64,000 bases of DNA. Source: Arctopsyche grandis (lineage: Eukaryota > Arthropoda > Insecta > Trichoptera > Hydropsychidae). The stretch is from the NCBI RefSeq assembly GCF_051622035.1, contig NC_135359.1, forward strand, positions 16,925,501 through 16,989,500. Reading direction: 5' to 3'. This document shows positions 12,241 through 24,529 of the stretch, piece after piece. The translations under genes were made by a program, and so were the position numbers. Every line of letters begins with the position of its first letter. Positions within the stretch are counted from its first letter, which is position 1. The notes under the pieces were generated by a model, which was not told the origin of the DNA, ran no database searches, and saw nothing but the letters and a program-made list of their open reading frames with translations.

Positions 12241-13955
12241 TATTTACGTACAATGTATGTATATCAATATAACCACGTATTAATCTACATGAACAATGGT
12301 TATTGCATAATCTTTCTTACCATTTAGAATAAGCGTTTTTATTAATATTAATAATTATGATTTAAAAACTAGTAATTTATATGATGATTCAAAAACTAGT
12401 AATTTTTGGTATTATAACATAAAAGGTTTAACATAACAAAACATATTTTAATATGTATTTAAAGCCTTTAACGTGAAAGCACCTGAAATACAAACTTTAA
12501 TATGTATGTAATTTTAGACTCAGGCTTTACAATTTAGAACTGTATATATATTAGATTACGATAATAAAATGTCCTCAACTAGAATATACCTATTAGGTAT
12601 GTATCTACGCACTAGTTTTATATTCGCTAATTTTACATTAGATTTCGAAATGACGTAATGTTTTAGATCAAATCTAATTGAATTCATGATTGCCAATTAT
12701 TTTGATGTATCGGTTTTATTAGTAATATAAATATATCGAAATAGAGAACATCGCAAATGCGACTGTTTATTCAATTTTGGACACTTTAACGTAATTGTGC
12801 ATCAATTGACAGAAATGCTTCAATCGTTCTCGTCAAACATGCACATACGCCGCGAATCAAAAACCATTTCCACATGTGGAAAAACTTACTATTTTCCACA
12901 AAACCCTCTATCTAAATTAATTTGAAGTTTAAGGTCGACTTGCAGCACTTACTTTAAAGGTGTATTCCACTTCAGAACCCCTTTAATACATATGTACATA
13001 TGTCATCTAGTTGGCCTCGTGACATTCTGTATGTATTGGAGTCGAGCAAATGTTTTAACTGCACGGTTTGGTTAGTATTAAAATTAGATAGTAATAGTGT
13101 TAGATTTCTTTGTGCTATTTTTATAGAATTTTGAGATAGTTTGGAAAAAAATTTATACTTTGGAACAAAAAAAATGAGATACTTAATGAGATACTTCGGA
13201 ACAAAATTTGGAGGTCTTAAGGTGAAAACTATGACTGTGAATCGCAAATATATGTATGTATGTGTGTACGTATATCCACACATATATGTACATATGCATG
13301 CATATTTGAATAAAAATACACAATAAAACAAGAGATTACATTCGATAATAATGTGTAATGTTGTTAAAAAACATTTCACAGATATATTAAAAACAATATA
13401 CGGTTACAAAAAATACCGGAATAAAAATAACACAGATGATCTTAGTGATTAGGAAAAATTATCTTAAAATTGATCGCAATACAGTGAAAAGTGTTATCAA
13501 ATTTGTGGCACGTGTTAATATTTTCAACAATATGCACATTGCACATTGATCAAAATGGAACTGCATTTTTAAAATAAAACGATCTAATTATAGCCAAAAT
13601 GATATGAAAATAATCGAGATCAATTTCTGTATCTGTATTTTTTTGATTATGTTTACTGCGTCATATAAAAAAGTAATGAATAATTATCCGTTGAACATTT
13701 ACCTGCGATTAATATGATAGTAGTTGTTGACATTTCCTACTTGAATTTTTTGGTCCTTACCTGTACAAAAACAAGATCCCAAGGATTCTTTTGTTTGATG
13801 TTTTTTCAAGTATCAACTGAAAAAACAAAAACTATGAGTTTTAGATACGCCACTTCAAATCGACTTTAAATTATGCTAACAACTTCTTGTTATACACAGC
13901 ACAAAATACATATCCACATAGTTTCGTTTCTAATTATGTATATTGAATATTTCAG
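12241..13955. other. AT-rich sequence upstream of the desaturase pseudogene; no exon 1 found
   Basis: I looked here for the N-terminal exon that should precede 13956 and saw no match to the NWPNVLFF..HLL..LYL type segment. Only AT-rich sequence and short TACATA repeats are visible. Confidence 0.5.
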
Positions 13956-14231
13956 TCTTCTTGATTGGAGGCATCACCGGATTTGGAGTTACAGCTGGAG
14001 CACACAGACTATGGTATCATCGAGCTTATAAAGCCAAGCTGCCTTTGAGGATTATACTGATGTTATGTTATTCTGTTGCTGGCCAGGTAAAACAAACTTG
14101 CATGTACATATGTATAATATTAATATACGTATGTATGTACATAGTACATACAACATTTCCATATTTTAGACGTACAGACGTACATAGTACGTCTTTTTAC
14201 AACATTTCCATATTTTACCATTTTTGCTCAT

Positions 14232-14330
14232 GAGAGTAAAAAATAAATAAGAGATATAAAAAATGACTTCTTAAACGAAAACCATGTGAACTGTATAAGA
14301 GGTATGTAAAAATAAGTCATAGTGAGACAA
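14232..14330 (+). repeat. dispersed repeat (shared with 37005-37130)
   Basis: AAGAGATATAAAAAATGACTT..ACGAAAACCATGTGAA recurs as its complement near 37005-37060, next to the GTATGAAAACGATC repeat. Unclassified. Confidence 0.35.
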
Positions 14331-14547
14331 AGTCTACATGAATACACATAAAAAAAATCTTTTCAACTTTTAAGAAACCCTAAAAAAAACAACAAAAAAA
14401 TCTGTTTTCAAATTTAAGTGTATTACGTATATGTAAATAATTTATTTGTTGTGATACGTAAATAGGCAGTTGAGTATAGTAAATATCAATTAAGCGGATA
14501 GATCATAGTAGTGTATATGTTACAGTGAAATTATAACAGCAGACATA

Positions 14548-15060
14548 TTTTATTTATTTTTATTTTTTATTCTAAACAGACCATTGTGGCATAACAGGAA
14601 TTCCTAAAGCGCCACAATGGTCAAAAAATATAACACAAAAAAAACAAAATAACAATTAAACATAAATTAATACATAACGAAAATAATATACTCATCAATT
14701 ATACATAAAAAAATACATTTGAACATAAACATAAATACATTCATACATAAACATAAAAAATAGCATTTAATAATAACAGATAAAGTAAAAATATCAAATA
14801 AAAAAAATATAGCTTAAGGAATGCTTTGCACCTACAGCCAGTTTCAATAAATATGTAAGAAACAACTACAAATACAAAACATCCCTGTAAGGCCCAAATG
14901 GAAGAGAGTTAATCAAAATTTCACTCATAAATCACAATCGATCATGAAAACAATGATGAGCGTAGACTACCAGATAAATGGGTTAGAGTAATTTCCGACA
15001 ATTTACGCTCACTAAGGTGGAAAAGATATCATAATTACACTGAGGTTTCAGTGAATTCAT
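14548..15060 (-). mobile_element. LINE-like 3' end, copy 1 of 4
   Basis: The T-rich (TATTTATTTT) start reads as an A-rich tail on the minus strand. Then comes CAGACCATTGTGGCATAACAGGAATTCC and, farther in, AGGCCCAAATGGAAGAGAG and AAGGTGGAAAAGATATCA, also present in copy 3 (57848-58378). On the minus strand the distal part reads HLSERKLSEITLTHLSGSLRSS. Lies in an intron of the pseudogene. Confidence 0.55.
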
Positions 15061-15725
15061 ATACAATTACACACTCACTGGGTATAGTTATATTTTCCCT
15101 ACGGAAAAAACATATTCACTCCGGTCCCTATTAGTGAAATTATAATTTTTGACAGTTGAATGATAGTGTAATACCAACATAAGATTATTTTATAGAATGC
15201 TTTACGATTCAATAATTAATTGACATTATGTACTACTAGTGTTGTGTAACAATAATAAAAGGGCCCTTACGAATAAATAATTGCTGTCAATATTACGCGG
15301 TACGTCTCTATAAATACGCTGCAACGCACGGAATACAATCGGATCAGTTTACTTATAAAAATGTGTCTCATCTTGTTTATTGCGCGTTTTTGAATGCATT
15401 GTGCAATTTTAACCATGCTTGCCCATCTTGCGAGAAATATAAACAAACAGAGAAGTTTCAATCGACATACGTTGAGCACCAAGCATCAAATACGACTGAT
15501 GCTAAAATTGTTTAGGATTGTCTGTGGACAATCGTCACTTGACATCAATATGACGCCTAAAGCCACTTTTATTAATACAAAATTTCTCTGGTTATGGCAT
15601 ATTAAGTTATTAAATTAAAAAAAATAATAATAAATGGGTCGGTCCTATGTTCGATCCACACGTGGTCGATTATTTTTCAAATACCTTAATTTTTAATTGT
15701 TTAATATGAAAAAAAGGTAAAAACT

Positions 15726-15931
15726 GGGTCTACGTGACGAGCCAGAATGTTAAATTACAGAAAACACAAATATCGGAAAGCAAAGATCGAAAATCGAACG
15801 ATCTTAAGTCGAAAGATCAAAAAAAAGGGTGCATGGTAAACGGTACATACTCACTTAATTTGCGCGAGCAGGATACAACAGGAACAAGAGGAACAGGCTT
15901 TTCCTCCCGTATTAATGTGCGCGCGCAGAAT
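15726..15931 (+). repeat. foldback MITE, one arm only
   Basis: Starts GGGTCTACGTGACGAGCC and follows the left arm of the 54976 element closely, through the GCGCGAGCAGGATACAACAG core to GCGCGCGCAGAAT. It then stops, so the second arm is missing. Lies in an intron of the pseudogene. Confidence 0.75.
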
Positions 15932-16136
15932 TGCCCCAGAGGAATCATTGGTAGCAAACAGTACATATAAAAGTTTTTTCTTGACCTGTTATTGTGTTCG
16001 TATTATATTCGTACATTTTATTGGCAGTGTTTTAACTGTGACGTACATATTTCGAATCAAAACGACTATTATAGTACGGCGAGAGTTTTCGCGGACACAC
16101 ACACCGACACATACACAGAATAGCGCTATTATATAC

Positions 16137-16400
16137 GGGTCTACCAAACGGGCCCCAATGTGAAACGCCCAAAAACGCAAATATCGGAAGGCAAAGATCG
16201 AAAATCGAAAGATCTTAAGTCGAAAGATAAAAAAGGGTGCACGGTAAACGGTACATACTCACTTAATTTGCGCGAGCAGGATACAACAGGAATAAGAGGA
16301 ACAGGCTTTTCCTCCCGTATTCTGCGCGCGCACATTAAATCTTTGCCTTCCGATATTTGCGTTTTCCGGCGTTTCACATTCGGACCCGTGACGGAGACCG
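16137..16400. repeat. foldback MITE with 9-bp target duplication ATTATATAC
   Basis: 264 bp. ATTATATAC flanks both ends (16128-16136, 16401-16409). Left end GGGTCTACCAAACGGGCC; the right end is complementary in type (GGACCCGTGACGGAGACCG). AACGCAAATATCGGAAGGCAAAGAT and its complement form the main arms, with a GCGCGAGCAGGATAC core. Long terminal repeats with a 9-bp duplication suggest a Mutator-like (MULE) transposase in trans. Confidence 0.85.
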
Positions 16401-17279
16401 ATTATATACACATATAAGTTTTAATAACAAGTTAAGCAATTTTTGACAAATGTATTTTTAAATTCTTTCATTATATGTTACAAAAAGATTTGTGCATCCA
16501 ACTAATCGGTGGATGTAAATCTATGTAAGCTATACTTATTTATTTCAGAATACGCTATTCGATTGGGTAAGAGACCAGCGAGTGCATCATAGGTTCAGTG
16601 AAACTGACCCCGATCCACACAATTCGAAAAGAGGGTTTTTCTTCGCGCACGTTGGTTGGCTGATGATGAGAAAGCATCCTGAAGTCGTTGAAAAGGTTGG
16701 TCCTGTCATCAAGTTTCACTTAAGGTACTAAAGTAAAATCCATTATTGTCACGGAAAGATTACCTAATCATATAGCCGACTATGAGAAAGTACCGGATGT
16801 AGTCTATCATGTATTAAATCATTCTCAGAAATAAGTATCAGTTGATTTTCCGACATTATTACGCTACTGCTAATTAAGCAGTTTCCCAACAATACCAAAA
16901 ACCATTCCATAAAATAGCAGAGAAATGACGTTTTTAATACAAAGCCAGCGTTTAGTTCAACCACCATTTAAAATAACGAAACTATTTCGCAATGATTGCA
17001 TAATGCTTTTGTTTTTCTTTTGTTATGTATAAAAATACATCATAATGTTATCAATTAAGTATCCGCAGATTATTAATTACTTCTCTTTTCAACATCCATT
17101 GATAACCTTTAGCATAATGGCACAAACATAATAATAATAGTAACTAACAATTAAAGATAACTTAAGGTTATATTTTCGTTTCGAAAAATTAATTCAAAAA
17201 TTTGAATTCCAATATGCTTCCTTGATTATGTATGTATAAAATTAAAATATTACAAATTCAAAATAATTTCAACTTATTT

Positions 17280-17460
17280 TGACTTTGTATGTACTTTTGG
17301 GTCGTAGAATTCGTGACGTTAAATTTAATAAAAAAACAAATGAATATTCAAATAAATATAAATAAAATAAAACTATTCAAATAAATTTAATAAAATGTAT
17401 ACTGTTTGATTAGCCATGTTTAAGCGGTTTATATTAGTTTATAAAACCACTAGTATATAA
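17280..17460 (+). repeat. Helitron-like body fragment
   Basis: TTCAAATAAATTTAATAAAATG..AAGCGGTTTAT matches the block before the Helitron-like ends at 22741 and 39353. The terminal GAAGCCGGGTAA block is missing, though ACCACTAGT follows. Within an intron of the pseudogene. Confidence 0.35.
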
Positions 17461-18599
17461 TATGTCAAAGGCTAACGATATTTCTATATATTTTTTTTGA
17501 TTTTTTGACATTCATATGTATGTATAGTTAAAAATGAATATGAACGAAAACCACGAACACAAGACGACATACATATTTCTGTTCCCTAATTTCTGTTCGC
17601 TTGAAGGGCGTCGACACCAAAAGTATTTTTAACAGCTAGCCCTTATTATTGAAAAGCAGACGAATTCCCTGCCTACCTACCGAATATTTCTGGTTTTTAT
17701 TATTATCCTTTTTCTTATTTAAAATGTAAATTGCCCCTCAAGTTCAACTCGTGTTGAAAATATGCACGTTTGAAGACAAATTACAGGCTCGCCAAGTTGG
17801 AGTAATGGCCACTTTTTTTCATTTCAGATATTTCAAATTGCTAAAAATTACGCTGTGCTTCGTATTGCCAACGATGATCCCACATGAATGAAACATGCTG
17901 GAATGAAATGAATGAATGAATGATCCCACATGCTGGAATGAAACCTGGTTCTGCTTCATCGTCTCTCAACCGATATGACGCTACATATTTTCACTTGGTT
18001 AGTCAAACAGCTTGGCGCACATTTATTGGACAAAACCATACGATAGGTAAATTTTACAAAATCTTCAGATATTAAAAACAGTTTCAAGAATACTTAAAAC
18101 ATATTTTAATTTTTCAGAAGAATAAATCCCGTAGAAAAAAAGACGGTAGCGTTTTAAGCTATGGGTGAAGGTTAGCACAATTATCACCACTCATTTCCAT
18201 GGTATTATAAGGCATCACAGTTAGAAAATTATAATTTGAATATATGCAACTACAATAGATAGACTTCTTTGCTAAAATTGGTTGGGTCTATGATCTTCGT
18301 CAACCTTCACGTGAAAATATTCAACATTTGATTTTAGAACATGGTGATATATCATGCAAATAGCTTTAAAAACTTAATGCAAATAACCAATATAACAGAA
18401 ACACCGATAAAATAGCTTTAAATGAACTTTATCCGCTGTATTTCTCATCTATCTTTAATACATCTACTAAGATAAATACTATACAGAAAGAAAAAATAAA
18501 ATTTATAAAAAACACAATAAAAATTATAAGATTACATTTTTATCACACTGTAGGGAATTAAGAAGTTGGGCGACCTTACAGTGATCATCTATAAACAAT

Positions 18600-19520
18600 G
18601 GAATTGATAAATAGATGATTAAAAAAAATTCGGGTGTGACTAACCCATGACTTTGTCCTATGTATTTGAGGAATATAAGACAAAAAACTAAATTCTATAT
18701 TGACCGTACAGACACATTCACACATACCGGCAGCATTATGAAATACTAATAGCTATGACAGCATTTTCAATACAAATTGAGCGCAAATGTATGGAAACTT
18801 GCACAAGACAAAAGTTCTACTTCCCGTTGTCAGATTTTGTTAATTTTTTTTTCATTACTTAATTTTAACTTAATCAGTATTATACACAATAAATATCAAA
18901 AAGATTAAAATAATTTAAAAGGTTAAAACAAAATAATGAAATACTGTTTTAAAAAAAATACTACTTCCGGTTTACCTTATCAGCTCTAAGTTGGTACATA
19001 AAGAATACAAATATAAATTTTCAGCTTGATACGTTCAGGGGTGTGGACAGAATAGTGGGCATAACATTTTTGACCTTTTTAAGTGGAAAAAATCCCACTT
19101 CCGGTTTCTTAAATTTAATGATTTTTTTTGTATTTTCATTAAATTAATACAATAATTATACTTGAATTTTTTTGTGAAGAACACGCATATTTAAAGGGTT
19201 GAAAAAAATAGTGGAAGAAAATTCCGGTTGAGGGATGCTTACCAAATTATTGGTATTACGTTTAGACTTGTAGATATTAAATTTCAGTTCAATAAACCAA
19301 AAGGTTTCTGAGAAAAACGTAAAAACGACTTCTCTAGAGTAAAAGTACGACTTCCGGTTCAGATAAAATTATTACGTTATAAAATTTATAATTTATATTA
19401 CGTGTAAAAAACCGGTCCGATTTAGTTAGCGGTTTTGGGAGATGATAATTGATTTCAAAACCTTAACTAAATATGTGTGTGAAAAATTTTCATACTCTTC
19501 GCAACAGCCCCTCATATACT
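18600..19520. repeat. dispersed repeat with ACTTCCGGTT motifs, inverted relative to 49620-50040
   Basis: Several ACTTCCGGTT words. AAATTTCAGTTCAATAAA and GATGCTTACCAA recur as complements at about 49870-49935, and CCGGTCCGATTT recurs near 49756. This is a dispersed element in opposite orientations; no coding similarity seen. Confidence 0.45.
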
Positions 19521-19851
19521 ATTTTCCCTGAATTTGCTGAAGATGCCACCATGACACTAACCCTTTATACAATATTAATGAGTATATACAAACATGTTTA
19601 ATTAAAAAATATATATATTTTTGTTTGAAATTATTATTTATACTGCGACATCTATTAGGAATATTAATTAATTATATTATATTATAAAAAAAAGTTTTTT
19701 AAAAACATAACTCTTCTATAATTTGTATATAAAATTATTATTTTGAATAAAAATACCAATAATTTTATTTTACTACCGCCATCTAGTTTAAAACTAAAAA
19801 CTGGATAGACGTCAGGCACTTTTCAGAAATTCAAATTTCAAACGCGTCTTA

Positions 19852-20747
19852 TGGTGCGTACGCACCAAGACAACGAACGGCCCACAGGCCAACTTTTAAA
19901 ACCAGTAGCGTACAAAATATCGAAATAAAAATTAAATTTAAAAATCGAAATTAAATATCAAAATTAGAACTATTATTATTATATTAAAATTAAATTCAAG
20001 TATCAAAATAAAATTATAATCATCATATTAAAATTAAAATTAAATATTGAAAGTTAAAACAGAACATGCACAAATTAAATAAATTTTCGAGATTGCCCTA
20101 AAATTAGATCATCAACAATCACATACATGTAATCCTCGACTTACGAAGATACGCACTAAGATCGAAAAAAAATCAAAGAATTATTATTTTTACTTCCCCG
20201 TAAAGCACAGCTACTGAGAATATATCATGTATTAGTATGGGTGATCCAACGATTTTTGCTAAGCCGGGGTGTTGTCGGTCACATCAAACGGATTTTTTTA
20301 TTCTTCAATTGTTTCTCTCATCGAAATAAATCAAGTAATTAAATCATTTCAGAGGTAAAAATTATCGGATAATGTGTGATTATTAATTTTATTTCGACGA
20401 AAGAAAAAAAAACCCTTTGACAAATCACCGACAACCGACACCGCGTTTTTTTATGAATTGTTTTTTTTTATCGATCATCGACGTCGAAATACAGTAACAT
20501 ATCGTGATGACTTTAAAAAATTCAGAGTTATCAGAGAAATTATAATATTTCTCTGGTTTTAAATGCGTATCGTCGTAATTCAAAACATTATTATAATTCA
20601 AAACATCAACGATGATCTAATTTGAGCTCAATCTCGCTCTTTAGTTTAATTTTGATATTTAATTTAATTTTTATTTCGATATTTTGTACGCTACTGGTTT
20701 TAAAAATTGGCCTGTGGGCCGTTCGTTGGCTTGGTGCGTACGCACCA
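19852..20747. repeat. 0.9-kb MITE with palindromic termini, copy 1
   Basis: Inverted repeats of more than 100 bases; each terminus opens with the palindrome TGGTGCGTACGCACCA. Next come CAACGAACGGCCCACAGGCC and GTAGCGTACAAAATATCG on the left and their complements on the right. Left flank TTA (19849-19851), right flank TTG. The second copy (33753-34685) has TTA on both sides, so a 3-bp TTA duplication (PIF/Harbinger style) is likely. No transposase inside. Confidence 0.8.
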
Positions 20748-20779
20748 TTGCACGATATTTTTGCACCATCGTAATGGCG

Positions 20780-20925
20780 GAGGATTCATTTACTTATATT
20801 GATGACCAAAATGAGCAATATGGCAAAGTATGAAAACGATCAGATAAGAGGCAATTTTTTTCCTGATTGTAATCGTAAGTGAAACGTAAAGGAGGTATGT
20901 AAAAAAAGGGGACACCTACATATGT
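20780..20925 (+). repeat. dispersed repeat (GTATGAAAACGATC family)
   Basis: GGCAAAGTATGAAAACGATC, AGATAAGAGGCA, AATCGTAAGTGAAA and GAGGTATGTAAAA recur in the same order at 63478-63575 and as the complement near 37040-37130. Unclassified. Confidence 0.5.
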
Positions 20926-20958
20926 ACATATAAGGGGAGGTACCATTTCCGGTAAAGT

Positions 20959-22066
20959 CAGTAGAGACACGTATTTTGGGCATTTTGCTATTAATGCTTA
21001 ATTGATGCTAAAATTTGGAATAGATGCTAATAGATGCTAAATTCGTAAAATATGCGAATAGATGCTAAAATTACAAACAAAAGTGAAATTTGCATAAAAT
21101 TAATTAAATTAATAGACAATTTAGAAGGCTCTTCCTATCCCTTCGCCTATTTATTATGTGAAGAAATTGAGGGGATAAAATAGAGCTTGCAGTTTACCAT
21201 AGACGGTGTTTTTCCTGTCGAAACTAAGCAACTGATTTTGTCTACTATTGAACTGAACAAAAGAAGACAATTGGAGCTGTGTATCCAAAAGGCTGCTCAA
21301 AAAAGCGTCTTTAAACTAGACTCGCACTCAAGACTAAATGAGACAAATCTATTCCTCCAAACATTGAGTAAACTATTCAATCCATCTGTGGCAGTTACAA
21401 AATATAATATTAATGTTAAAGGAACAGTTTTGTTTTTTATTAGAATCCTGCCATTGTTTAATGTATTAACAGAGGCTCAATGTTTGGAAGGATATCAGCT
21501 CTTTTTTAGACAAGTAATAGAGAATATAAAAAGTGAATCCACGCCGCATATAAAGCTATTATTGATGGCAACAAAAATTAAATATGAAGAGTTTAGTTTT
21601 GCAGCTCTAAAATCTATTTGGTGTTCTGTCAATACTGTGGATGCTAAAAGGTATTTTAGTAAATACAATATAATTCTCACCGATCGTCGCACGAATTTCA
21701 AAAAATAATCTGTAGAAATAAATATGCTTCATGTTGAGTTTTAATAAATTTTAATTGGTATTATATTTTTACATTCATATTTTTTTCTTTGTATTTTTAT
21801 ATTCATGTATTTTTCATTTTAATTTTAATTCCAAAACATTTTTGAATTATTCTATTATATTTTAATTGTTGTGTTATCTTTAAATTGTATATACATATGT
21901 ATATAAATTTTATTATAATTCATTGAAATGTTTTATTATTTGAAATTAAACTCTTCATAAAAATAGATGCTAAAATTAAACATTTTTAATGCCCTAAAAC
22001 GCTGAAATGCAAAATGAAAATGCTAAAATTGACAAAAATAGATGCCCAAAATACGGGTCTCTAGTG
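20959..22066 (+). mobile_element. hAT transposon remnant
   Basis: Ends CAGTAGAGACACGTATTTTG and CAAAATACGGGTCTCTAGTG are inverted repeats. Many ATAGATGCTAAAATT words fill the subterminal regions. The interior (21118-21708) encodes a hAT C-terminal part. No clean 8-bp target duplication was found. Confidence 0.7.
21118..21708 (+). pseudogene. hAT transposase C-terminal fragment
   Basis: A mostly open frame broken by TAG at 21181. It runs LEGSSYPFAYLLCEEIEGIK, then about 170 residues ending VDAKRYFSKYNIILTDRR, which resembles the C-terminal hAT motif (VERSFSxYxxILTxxR) of CGGBP1-related transposases. The N-terminal DNA-binding and catalytic parts are absent, so it cannot transpose. Confidence 0.6.
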
Positions 22067-22463
22067 ATCACTAATCGATTCTGAGTTCGAATCAGTCAAA
22101 ATCTCGAGTTCGAATTTTCGCATGACTACAAAACTTCATCTATTTGTTACTACGTACATATAGATAAAGTAAAAAATACTGCGTCAAACTTTAATGATGA
22201 TCGTAACTACAGTCAAATTACAATGAGCAACAAAAAATCACGGTTTTCACTTACTGGTGCGGAGACTAAATCAATCTTTACCATATTCGACCCATTGAAT
22301 TTGAATATGACAATTGAGAATGAAAACCAACCTTTATAAACTTCTGAAGTGAAAAATTAGAGAAATTAGCTCATAATATTACGGAAAAAAATATTTATTA
22401 AACAAGAGCAAGCCAATAAAATCATTGTCATATTCGAAGTTAGTGGGTTAAACTTAGTAATTA

Positions 22464-22834
22464 TTATAGTTGTAATTGATTAGTATCTGCTCCAGTATTT
22501 TTTTTTCTCAGCAATATATGTAGGTTGAGAATTTTGCTGACACATCTCAACGCAGATGTATTTGGATTTCCAAAAAAAATTTTGCCTGCGACGAATTGTT
22601 TTTTTTTGAAAAGAGACTTTTTATGTGTATGTAACCTTCGTTCGTCGGGTCGTAAATCCGTGAAGTCATGAAACAAATAATTCGATTTTTTTCGATTCAA
22701 AGGATTCAAAGTCCCCGGGGGCAAAGGTGCCGAGTATTCAAATTAATTTAATAAAATGTTTACTATTAGATAAGTCATGTTTAAGCGGTTTATGTTACAA
22801 ATATCGAACGAAGTCGGGTAATACAGCTAGTATT
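22464..22834 (+). mobile_element. Helitron-like element, 3' end
   Basis: Ends with CGAACGAAGTCGGGTAATAC followed by AGCTAG|T, preceded by AAATTTAATAAAATGTTTAC and AAGCGGTTTATGTTACAAAT. The same block is on the minus strand at about 39350-39440. A CTAG terminus next to T fits a Helitron 3' end. The 5' boundary is uncertain. Confidence 0.5.
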
Positions 22835-24164
22835 GTATAAAGGTAAAATATTTTTTTCTGATATGTCTTTCTAATTTTTTTTATGCATACATATGTATAT
22901 ACGTTGTTTTTTTTTTTAAATTAGGTTTTAACTTTTTAAAAACACCTACAAAAATTTACTGCCAAAAAATCATGTTTTAAATGTAGAATAAAGGCGGCAA
23001 AAATATTTTTTTCCTATGGCGGTGAAAAAGCTGGATCGGGGCCTACTTACCAGTAGAGAAGTCGTGGATTGAAGTTCCGGCCAAATATGCTGCTGGCGAG
23101 GCCTTGAAGGTTATTTATTATCTTGCTAGAATGTACATAGAAGGTATCTTGGTATAATTTTCCGATTTATCAAGCTTAATTTCTATGACAGATCCAATTA
23201 ATCAGTATTCTCTCCCACAGTTTCTCGTAAATTCGAGTTTCTAGCATCTCGAATTTGTTGATTTTTTAAAAATATGCTACCTGTACATATGTATTCTGTA
23301 ATAATGCTTGGAAATTTGCTGTATATCAAAAATGTATTGATTTTTTGTTTTCTATATTAAATTGTTAGTACGTATATACAAAATAATATAACCATATGTG
23401 TGTCGCTTTGGGGTAATTCCTGTCATGGCGCCTATGATAGAAATGTAATAAAATAATAAAAAATATATTTGCAACATCTATCGATTAAAGCCTTTTTACT
23501 TAAAACCTACAGACATTCTACATATGTTCATATTTACATATGTACATACATGCATTTTAAGGTTAACATTGTCTTCTTTGCATAATATTCATTATATTAT
23601 TATAAAACTTTTTTGTAAGCTATATAAGCTAAAAATACTCGCATTTACATATGTATATATGTACATATGTAAATGCGAGTATTTTAATTCTTGTGATATT
23701 AATTTAAATTATATAATTATAATTACATCCATTTATGATCATTGTTCCCAAGCAATAAACGGTATAAAGTCATTGTTCATTGAACATTAAGTATTGTCCG
23801 AGACAATGGTAAATAATTAGGTATGGTCTTGTGCACCATATGAGAATTTAATTAAGGTCAGTCTTTATTATGTTAAGAACGCGTGATGTCCATACATATT
23901 TATGTATATATGACATGGTTGATAACAGCTTATAACAACAATTCACGTGACTCCGAATAAACCTGGTAGCCGGTCAAGAAGTTATCATGAATTATTCTGA
24001 TCCGCGATGATCTTAAATTTGGAACCATGCAGAGTCGGCGTGAAACGTATGTACCTACCGACTCCAGTGTGATAATCAGTTTGAGCAAAAGTTATGATAA
24101 TCTTTATATACATATATAAATTTATGCATTATACATATACCTAATTAAAGTATTTTGACTTATA
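22835..24164. other. AT-rich intergenic sequence with a 54-bp hairpin
   Basis: No coding similarity. It contains the perfect hairpin at 23632-23685, listed separately. Confidence 0.5.
23632..23685. repeat. perfect 24-bp inverted repeat, 6-bp loop
   Basis: Arms 23632-23655 and 23662-23685 are exact complements (AAAATACTCGCATTTAC...), with loop TATATG. It could be a tiny MITE or a cruciform; no target duplication recognised. Confidence 0.75.
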
Positions 24165-24168
24165 ATAT

Positions 24169-24528
24169 TGTAACGTATACTAAACAGAGCCGCCGAGTAA
24201 CTGCGATCGGATTAAGACGGGTAGACGTCCTGACAGACCGTGAGACCAGTGTAAGTGGTTTTAGGGATTAGCGAAAAGCTAAGTGCATGAAAGCTAAACA
24301 ATGAGTGCACTTCTCATACCGTGGGAATACATATCCGAATACGTGACTATACTGTAGGTAAACAGATTAGACGTCCTGAGAGATCTACCCCTTATAAGGC
24401 GGTACGTAGGCGATATCAGGTCATTCTGGATTGAACACTAGCAATACGTGTAACTCCTTTATCATCAATAAATGCTGTGAAACGACTGTTGGCCTTTTCT
24501 TGGATCCTCCACCCACCCCTACGCAACA
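24169..24528 (+). repeat. 5' LTR
   Basis: Runs TGTAACGTATAC ... ACGCAACA. Contains AATAAA near 24469. Same length as the 3' LTR, with no difference seen by eye. Confidence 0.9.
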
Positions 24529-24529
24529 C

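Larger units (their letters stand above)
13956..18363 (+). pseudogene. decayed acyl-CoA delta-9 desaturase paralogue
   Basis: Recognisable exons are 13956-14086 (131 bases, the same length and phase as exon 2 of the upstream gene; HRLWYH intact), 16549-16724 (30 bases shorter than its counterpart, frame kept), 17828-18046 and 18118-18363. No N-terminal exon was found upstream. In box 2 the first His is Gln (CAG at 16576-16578: DQRVHH). Exon 3 of this set runs into TGA at 17889-17891, followed by a local duplication of about 50 bases built on AATGAATG and ATCCCACATG, and a frame shift. The last exon has TAA at 18155 and TAG at 18173, where the family has the Trp before HNYHH (18176-18190, intact). 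A further frame change precedes IDFFAKIGWVYDL. The introns carry LINE and foldback MITE insertions. It is clearly a former desaturase; transcription is unknown. Confidence 0.85.

Noticed and set aside
12780-13060. Missing first exon of the desaturase pseudogene
   Set aside because: Translations in all frames gave no match to the N-terminal transmembrane segment of the upstream gene.
20959-22066. 8-bp target duplication for the hAT remnant
   Set aside because: Flanks were compared for two possible end positions and did not match.
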